DNA from: Spirulina sp034932185
GTDB lineage: Bacteria; Cyanobacteriota; Cyanobacteriia; Cyanobacteriales; Spirulinaceae
NCBI RefSeq assembly: GCF_034932185.1
Contig: NZ_JAYGHW010000094.1
Coordinates: forward strand, 1-64,000
Direction: 5' to 3'
DNA length: 64,000 nt
This document shows positions 58,625-64,000 of this stretch, in pieces; positions within the stretch are counted from its first letter, which is position 1, and each line of letters opens with the position of its first letter. The notes under the pieces are model-generated. The model saw only the letters and a program-made list of their open reading frames with translations. It had not been told where the DNA came from and made no database searches. Position numbers and translations under genes: made by a program.

Positions 58625-59386
58625 GTGCTATCCTCACTCATCGCCGACTTTCAAATTATCTTTGAGCGCGACCCCGCGGCCCGCAACTGGCTAGAAGTTT
58701 TATTCTGCTATCCGGGTTTGCAGGCACTGGTGTGCCATCGCGTCGCCCATTGGTTTTATCATCTCGGTCTGCCCTTCCTACCACGCTTGCTTTCCCATAT
58801 TGCTCGCTTCTTCACCGGCATTGAAATCCATCCGGGGGCGCAAATTGGCAAAGGGGTATTTATCGATCACGGTATGGGGGTGGTGATTGGCGAGACGGCG
58901 ATTGTCGGGGATTATTGCCTGATCTATCAAGGTGTAACGTTAGGCGGAACCGGGAAAGAAACCGGCAAACGTCACCCCACCCTGGGCGAGAATGTGGTGG
59001 TGGGAGCCGGGGCGAAGGTATTAGGCAATTTGCAGATTGGCAATAGTGTGCGTATTGGTGCGGGTTCCGTGGTGTTGCGGGATGTTCCTTCCGATTGCAC
59101 CGTTGTGGGTGTGCCGGGGCGGGTGCTGTACCGCTCTGGGGTGCGAGTGAATCCCCTGGAACATGGCAAGCTGCCGGATTCTGAGGCGGCGGTAATTCGT
59201 ACCTTAGTCGATCGCATTGAAAACCTTGAGCAGCAGTTAACCACATTGCAACAGCAGCAGGCCGGGACGAATTCGTTAGTGAAAGCGGCCTTAGGCGATC
59301 GCCCCCGGCCCCAACTCACGGCTTCCGGCAGTTGCCGCCTCGCTGATCGGGAAATCCGCGAATTTCTCGACGGTTCGGGGATTTAG
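58625..59386 (+). CDS. cysE: Serine O-acetyltransferase
   Basis: CysE acetylates serine, the first step of cysteine synthesis. GTG start at 58625 gives 253 residues. The left-handed beta-helix shows hexapeptide repeats (GIEIHPGAQIGKGVFIDHGM, GVVIGETAIVGD), the catalytic His in IDHGMG and the CoA loop GVTLGGTGKETGKRHPTLGENV. After the helix, a C-terminal extension of ~50 residues contains a coiled coil (IENLEQQLTTLQQQQ) and a conserved-looking tail. The usual C-terminal inhibitory Ile is retained as the final residue. Confidence 0.95.
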   Translation: MLSSLIADFQIIFERDPAARNWLEVLFCYPGLQALVCHRVAHWFYHLGLPFLPRLLSHIARFFTGIEIHPGAQIGKGVFIDHGMGVVIGETAIVGDYCLIYQGVTLGGTGKETGKRHPTLGENVVVGAGAKVLGNLQIGNSVRIGAGSVVLRDVPSDCTVVGVPGRVLYRSGVRVNPLEHGKLPDSEAAVIRTLVDRIENLEQQLTTLQQQQAGTNSLVKAALGDRPRPQLTASGSCRLADREIREFLDGSGI

Positions 59387-59397
59387 GTTTTTTAATT

Positions 59398-59432
59398 GTG
59401 GGGGCGAAGGATTTTTTGCCCCCACTGTTTTT
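59398..59432 (+). terminator. Terminator after cysE
   Basis: GTGGGGGC (59,398-59,405) and GCCCCCAC (59,418-59,425) pair around a 12-base loop, followed by TGTTTTT. It starts 12 bases after the cysE stop. Confidence 0.7.
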
Positions 59433-59452
59433 GATGGGGGAAAAGAGAGGGG

Positions 59453-60400
59453 ATGGCTAAAGTAACCGTTTCAATTCCCACCTATAACCGGGTGCATTTT
59501 CTGCAAGTTGCCATTGAGTCAGTGTTGGCTCAATCCTATACCGATTGGGAATTAATTGTCTGTGATGATGGCTCCACCGATGGCACGGCGGATTTAATGG
59601 CGAATTATCAGCATGAGCCACGGATTCGCTACCTGCGCCACCCCGAAAATATCGGTAAAAGTAATAATATGCGCTCTGGGTTTTTGGCGGCCCAAGGGGA
59701 ATATTTTATTAAATTTGACGATGACGATCGCCTCACCCCCGAATTTTTAGCCCGTACTGTGGCGATTTTAGACCAGCACCCAGAAATTGATTTAGTGGGG
59801 ACGGATCACTGGATTATTGATGCTGACAATCAAAGGGATGAAGTGGCAACCCAGGCCAATTCCCACCAATGGCGGCGCGATCGCCTCCCCCCTGGCCCAA
59901 TCGCCAATCTCCTCGCCACCGTCTTCATTGATCAAAGTTTGCAAATTGGGGCCACGCTCTTTCGCTACAGTGCCTTAAAATCGGTGGATTTTATGCGCCA
60001 AGATTGGCAAAACTGCGAAGATAATGATCTCTTGGTTCGCTTGGCCTTAGCGGGAAAAAAAGCCTATTATCTGCCAGAATTACTGATGGAATACCGCCGC
60101 CATCCGGAGCAAAACACCCCCGCCCGCGCCCGTCGCTATTTAGCCGATAAGTTGCAATATTTAGAGGCGTTTCAGTTTGAATCAGCAAATTTAGAGCAAG
60201 TGCGCCAAACCCGGTTAGCAGAAACGCGGCTGTTGCTGGGTTTACGGCTGATCGAACAGGGGGAAACCGCCCAAGGCCAAGCCCTCTTGCGGGCCTGTCC
60301 CCCTTCGTTCAAAGCAACCCTCGGTAAAATCCTCGCCCAATTCCCTGTCACGATGCGATCGCCCCTCTTCACCCTGCTCCGTCGCCTTCCGCATTCCTAG
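59453..60400 (+). CDS. Glycosyltransferase family 2
   Basis: A 315-residue GT-A enzyme. It has VTVSIPTYNRVHFLQVAIES, the nucleotide-binding IVCDDGSTDGTADL, FIKFDDDDRL with the metal-binding DxD, and a likely catalytic Asp in NCEDNDLLVRLALAG. No membrane segments. It probably adds a sugar to a surface polysaccharide; acceptor unknown. Confidence 0.88.
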   Translation: MAKVTVSIPTYNRVHFLQVAIESVLAQSYTDWELIVCDDGSTDGTADLMANYQHEPRIRYLRHPENIGKSNNMRSGFLAAQGEYFIKFDDDDRLTPEFLARTVAILDQHPEIDLVGTDHWIIDADNQRDEVATQANSHQWRRDRLPPGPIANLLATVFIDQSLQIGATLFRYSALKSVDFMRQDWQNCEDNDLLVRLALAGKKAYYLPELLMEYRRHPEQNTPARARRYLADKLQYLEAFQFESANLEQVRQTRLAETRLLLGLRLIEQGETAQGQALLRACPPSFKATLGKILAQFPVTMRSPLFTLLRRLPHS

Positions 60401-60476
60401 GGAAGAAAAGAGCAGAGAGCAAAGCTTACTGTTCTCCCTGAGTCCGATAAATTTATACAAATGAACTGTATCGCCC

Positions 60477-61328
60477 GTGTATGACAACTCTTGCAAATTT
60501 CTGATTGAAACCTATCCCGCAGACTTTGCCGCCTGGTTAATCGGTCAGCCGATCCCCCTCACCGAACTCCAACCCACTGAATTGGCGAGTGATCCCATTC
60601 GTGCCGATTCATTGCTCTTGCAAGGGGATGATGTGGTGCTACAGGTGGAATTCCAAACCCAGCCAGACCCGACGATGCCCCGCCGGATGGCGGACTATTT
60701 TCTGCGCATTCACAAGAAATTTCCCCAAAAACGGGTGAAACAGGTGGTGATTTATCTCCGCACTAGCCGCTCGCCCCTCGTCTACGAAACGGAATTTCAA
60801 GCCCAAGGGATGACCCATCGCTTTGAAGTCCTGCGCTTGTGGGAGCAACCCCAATCGGTATTCTGGGATGTTCCAGGCTTATTGCCCTTGGCAATTCTGT
60901 CCCAAGCGGCGGAAAATGATGCCGTGGGGGTACTTCAGGAAATTCAGCGTCGGATTCCGGAAATTGTGGCTGATGAAGGAATGCAGCGCAATTTGGAAGC
61001 GACAACGGCGATATTTGCTGGGCTAAAATTAGAAGCAGATGTGATTCAACAAGTGATGAGGAGTCGAGCCATGCAAGAATCAACGTTTTATCAAGCAATG
61101 ATCAAAGAAGCACGTCAAGAAGGTCTTCAGGCCGGTCGTCAAGAAGGTCGTCAAGAAGGTCGCGTCAGTCTGCTCCAGAAAATTGTGCCACTCTTGCAGG
61201 GTTGGGCGATACCGATTGAGCCGATCTTGAAGGTCGCGGGGGTGACGTTGGAGGAGTTGAAGCTTGATGAAGAAGCTATTCCAGAGGATGTCGGGGAATT
61301 ACCTGAAGATATGGCAGATCTAAGTTAA
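60477..61328 (+). CDS. Rpn-family PD-(D/E)xK nuclease-like protein
   Basis: A 283-residue protein (GTG start). The N-terminal domain (~1-130) resembles the Rpn/YhgA-like family: RADSLLLQGDDVVLQVEFQT holds the Asp and Glu-x-Gln of the degenerate nuclease site, and RMADYFLRIHKKFP follows. The C-terminus has tandem QEGRQEGR-like repeats, then LLQKIVPLLQGW. Rpn proteins are linked to recombination and to phage defence. Its 3' end overlaps the opposite-strand DUF2256 gene by 53 bp. Confidence 0.8.
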   Translation: MYDNSCKFLIETYPADFAAWLIGQPIPLTELQPTELASDPIRADSLLLQGDDVVLQVEFQTQPDPTMPRRMADYFLRIHKKFPQKRVKQVVIYLRTSRSPLVYETEFQAQGMTHRFEVLRLWEQPQSVFWDVPGLLPLAILSQAAENDAVGVLQEIQRRIPEIVADEGMQRNLEATTAIFAGLKLEADVIQQVMRSRAMQESTFYQAMIKEARQEGLQAGRQEGRQEGRVSLLQKIVPLLQGWAIPIEPILKVAGVTLEELKLDEEAIPEDVGELPEDMADLS

Positions 61329-61488
61329 CGCGATCGCCCCTCTTCACCCTGCGCCGCCGCCGACAGCGATCGCTACAATATTTCACCTCCTCCCAACAGG
61401 TGGCCCACTTTTTGCGCCAAGTGAAGGGGCGATCGCACACTGGGCAGATTTTTTGGGGCCAGTCCCCTTTCGCTTTTTGCCGGGGCAT
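61276..61488 (-). CDS. DUF2256 zinc-binding protein
   Basis: A 70-residue protein from the ATG at 61488 (MPRQKAKGDWPQKICPVCDR). It has the DUF2256 pattern CxxC-x8-RKKW...CW...VKYCSDRC, a probable zinc site with four or five cysteines, and a basic tail. Longer starts are unlikely. It overlaps the rpn-like gene end to end. Function unknown; often found near photolyase-type genes elsewhere. Confidence 0.8.
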   Translation of the reverse strand: MPRQKAKGDWPQKICPVCDRPFTWRKKWATCWEEVKYCSDRCRRRRRVKRGDRVNLDLPYLQVIPRHPLE

Positions 61489-61589
61489 AGAGATTAATCG
61501 AATACCACTCGAAGATATGGCAGAATGAGACATTGAGCCAATTTTATCGAAATTGGTGGCAATCTTTCAGTGAGGCTGCACGCAATCCC

Positions 61590-64000
61590 ATGACGGCTAA
61601 CATTCCCACCCTAGCCCCCCAATACGACCCCAACACCACCGAAGCCAAATGGCAAAGCCATTGGGAAGCAGACCAGGCCTTCCGTGCAGACCCCACCAGC
61701 GGCAAAGAACCCTACACGATCATCATCCCGCCCCCCAACGTCACCGGCAGCCTCCACATGGGCCACGCCTTCAACACGGCCCTGATTGACACGCTGATCC
61801 GCTACCATCGGATGCTCGGTAAAGATGTCCTCTGTTTACCCGGCACAGACCACGCCAGTATTGCGGTACAGACGATTTTAGAGCGACAACTGCGGGAAGC
61901 GGGGCAAAGCCGTGAGGAGATTGGCCGGGAGGAATTTCTGCGCCGCGCCTGGGAATGGCGGGCCCAATCCGGCGGTACAATTATCAATCAACTGCGCCGC
62001 ATTGGCCTCTCAGCGGACTGGACGCGGGAACGGTTCACCCTGGATGAAACCCTTTGTAAAGCCGTGGCCCATGCCTTTGTGCAACTCTACGAAGCCGGTT
62101 TAATTTATCGCGGTAATTATTTGGTGAATTGGTGTCCTGCTTCCCAATCCGCCGTTTCCGATCTCGAAGTGGAACCCCAGGAAGTCGATGGCCATCTCTG
62201 GCATTTCCGCTATCCCCTCAGTGATGGGACGGGGTTTGTGGAGGTGGCGACGACGCGACCGGAGACGATGCTCGGGGATACGGCGGTGGCGGTGAATCCC
62301 AGCGATGAACGCTATCAAAGCTTGATTGGTAAATTTTTAACACTGCCGATTCTCGGCCGGCAGATTCCAATTATTGCTGATGAATTTGTCGATGCTAGCT
62401 TTGGCACGGGTTGCGTGAAAGTAACGCCGGCCCATGATCCCAACGATTTTGCCATGGGGGAACGGCACAATTTGCCGATGATTACGATCCTCAATAAAGA
62501 TGGCACGGTCAATGAAGCGGGGGGGGAATTTGTCGGCCAGGATCGGTTTGTGGCGCGGAAAAATGTTGTCCAGAAGCTCGATGAATTGGGGATGTTAGTG
62601 AAGGTGGAACCCTATCGCCACACCGTCCCCCATAGCGATCGCGGCAAGGTTCCCATTGAACCCCTCCTTTCAACCCAATGGTTTGTCAAAATTGACCCCC
62701 TCGCCCAACGGGCCTTAAAATCCCTCGATCAGGAATATTCCCCCCATTTTGTCCCCGATCGCTGGCAAAAGGTCTATCGCGATTGGCTCGTGCGCCTTAA
62801 GGATTGGTGTATTTCTCGGCAACTGTGGTGGGGGCATCAGATCCCCGCTTGGTATGTGGTCAATCACACCGAGGGGCAAATTACTGACCATACCCCCGTG
62901 ATTGTGGCCCACGATGAGGCGGAGGCTTGGGCCAAGGCCAAGGCGGAATATGGTGAGGATGCGCAATTGGAGCGCGATCCCGACGCTCTGGATACTTGGT
63001 TTTCTTCGGGACTATGGCCCTTTTCCACCATGGGCTGGCCGGAGCAAACAGCGGATCTGGCGGCCTATTTCCCCAATAGCACCCTCGTTACGGGCTTTGA
63101 CATTATCTTCTTCTGGGTGGCCCGGATGACGATGATGGCGGGTTATTTTACCGACCAAATGCCCTTTAAGGATGTCTATATCCATGGTTTGGTACGGGAT
63201 GAAAATGGTAAAAAAATGTCTAAATCCGCCAATAACGGTATTGATCCCCTGGGATTGATTGCCCAGTATGGGGCCGATGCAGTGCGCTATACCCTGATTA
63301 AGGAAGTGGCGGGGGCGGGCCAGGATATTAGTTTGCAGTACGATCGCGCCACGGAAACCTCCGAAGCTATTGAAGCTTCCCGCAATTTTGCCAATAAGCT
63401 TTGGAATGCAGCGCGGTTTGTGTTGATGAATTTGGAGGGGCAAACCCCCGTCGGCTTGGGGGTTCCCGCTGCGAGCAGTTTGGAATTGAGCGATCGCTGG
63501 ATTCTCTCGCGCTTCTACCACACCGTTGCCCAAACCCGCAGTCAAATTGAAGCCTACGGTTTAGGGGAAGCGGCTAAAGGTTTATATGAATTTATTTGGG
63601 GGGATTTCTGCGATTGGTATATTGAACTGGCAAAACCTCGGTTAAGGGAGGGCAGCCCAGCGGCCTCGCGACGGGTAGCCCAGCAAACCCTCGCCTATGT
63701 TTTAGATGGGATCTTAAAACTGCTCCATCCCTTCATGCCCCACGTCACCGAGGAAATTTGGCAAACCTTGCACCAATCCCCCGGTACAGTCCTCGCCACC
63801 CAACCCTATCCCGTCGTGGATGAAATTTTAGCGGATCAGCCGGAATTGCCCCCGATGGAAACCCCAGAACCGACGGGTTCCACGGGCGCGTTAACCAAAC
63901 AAAAACCGCTGTTGGTGGCCTTGGGGGTGGGGGCGATCGCCTTCCTCAGCCTCAAAGTTCTCGCCACCCTCCTCGGAACCATCGAAAGCATCCCCCTCTT
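61590..64000 (+). CDS. valS: Valyl-tRNA synthetase with CAAD-like segment (3' end outside window)
   Basis: Class I synthetase charging tRNA-Val; 803 codons present, continuing past 64,000. The HIGH-type motif is GSLHMGH (about 53-59), the KMSKS loop is Lys542-Met-Ser-Lys-Ser546 (GKKMSKSANNG), and the CP1 editing domain lies in between. The anticodon-binding region (~630-750) includes LHPFMPHVTEEIWQTL. From ~755 the chain turns Pro/Thr-rich and then hydrophobic: PLLVALGVGAIAFLSLKVLA, then TLLGTIESIPL. This matches the CAAD domain appended to several cyanobacterial synthetases, which anchors them to thylakoids. In some cyanobacterial ValRS it is followed by the usual coiled-coil tail, not visible here. 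Confidence 0.95.
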   Translation, partial: MTANIPTLAPQYDPNTTEAKWQSHWEADQAFRADPTSGKEPYTIIIPPPNVTGSLHMGHAFNTALIDTLIRYHRMLGKDVLCLPGTDHASIAVQTILERQLREAGQSREEIGREEFLRRAWEWRAQSGGTIINQLRRIGLSADWTRERFTLDETLCKAVAHAFVQLYEAGLIYRGNYLVNWCPASQSAVSDLEVEPQEVDGHLWHFRYPLSDGTGFVEVATTRPETMLGDTAVAVNPSDERYQSLIGKFLTLPILGRQIPIIADEFVDASFGTGCVKVTPAHDPNDFAMGERHNLPMITILNKDGTVNEAGGEFVGQDRFVARKNVVQKLDELGMLVKVEPYRHTVPHSDRGKVPIEPLLSTQWFVKIDPLAQRALKSLDQEYSPHFVPDRWQKVYRDWLVRLKDWCISRQLWWGHQIPAWYVVNHTEGQITDHTPVIVAHDEAEAWAKAKAEYGEDAQLERDPDALDTWFSSGLWPFSTMGWPEQTADLAAYFPNSTLVTGFDIIFFWVARMTMMAGYFTDQMPFKDVYIHGLVRDENGKKMSKSANNGIDPLGLIAQYGADAVRYTLIKEVAGAGQDISLQYDRATETSEAIEASRNFANKLWNAARFVLMNLEGQTPVGLGVPAASSLELSDRWILSRFYHTVAQTRSQIEAYGLGEAAKGLYEFIWGDFCDWYIELAKPRLREGSPAASRRVAQQTLAYVLDGILKLLHPFMPHVTEEIWQTLHQSPGTVLATQPYPVVDEILADQPELPPMETPEPTGSTGALTKQKPLLVALGVGAIAFLSLKVLATLLGTIESIPL

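Overview
The window is a chromosomal segment of a cyanobacterium. The grounds are very frequent GCGATCGC (HIP1) octamers, a CpcS/CpeS-type phycobiliprotein lyase, a high-light-inducible (Hlip) protein, DUF2499/DUF3593/DUF3370/DUF2256 genes, a valyl-tRNA synthetase ending in a CAAD-like membrane segment, and a TreS-maltokinase fusion. The genus cannot be fixed from this sequence alone. Most of the window is moderately GC-rich housekeeping sequence. Three stretches are clearly AT-richer and look acquired: the 3' third of an NLR-like gene (about 9.23-9.87 kb), 11.94-13.17 kb, and 33.74-37.44 kb.

Layout. 0-7 kb: a truncated pseudo-receiver gene, a phospholipase-D-like lipoprotein with an EF-hand loop, and a three-gene sensory operon (PhnD-like binding lipoprotein, hybrid histidine kinase, receiver-kinase). 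7-13.7 kb: accessory zone with an NB-ARC/TPR STAND ATPase, a UPF0175/DUF3368 toxin-antitoxin pair, pdxJ, a TM2-domain membrane protein between two gene fragments, and a broken second copy of the antitoxin. 13.8-33.7 kb: metabolic core with a GH3-family enzyme, two small secreted proteins, TreS-maltokinase, a ClC-CBS-Usp transporter, pyrD, folD, Hlip, a run of flavoprotein/HAD/nucleotidyltransferase/PPOX genes, proS and a class I aminotransferase.

33.6-37.5 kb is the most interesting part. A 3.7 kb AT-rich block is bracketed by two direct copies (64 of 69 bases identical in the best part) of the 3' end and terminator of the aminotransferase gene. It carries a RelE/ParE-like toxin, a HEPN-like protein with an R-x4-H motif, and a two-gene unit of membrane proteins, one with a D-x8-E-x-K nuclease-like motif and the other with a conserved but uncharacterised soluble domain and a C-terminal helix-turn-helix-like segment. 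I propose it as a candidate defence or stress-response cassette.

37.6-64 kb: tgt, cobS, glpK, pyk, glycosyltransferases, cpcS, DUF2499-DUF3593, nadE, gatA, DUF3370, a small conserved cyanobacterial gene, a promoter-to-terminator unit that may be a small RNA, a DUF433/DUF5615 toxin-antitoxin pair, a copper P-type ATPase, cysE, an Rpn-like nuclease, DUF2256 and the 5' 2.4 kb of valS. Intergenic space is rich in dispersed elements: a ~52 bp element in five copies, a ~80 bp element in two copies, a family of palindromes with three-base loops, and heptanucleotide tandem tracts. One heptanucleotide tract lies inside the NLR-like gene. No tRNA, rRNA, CRISPR array, transposase or integrase was recognised.
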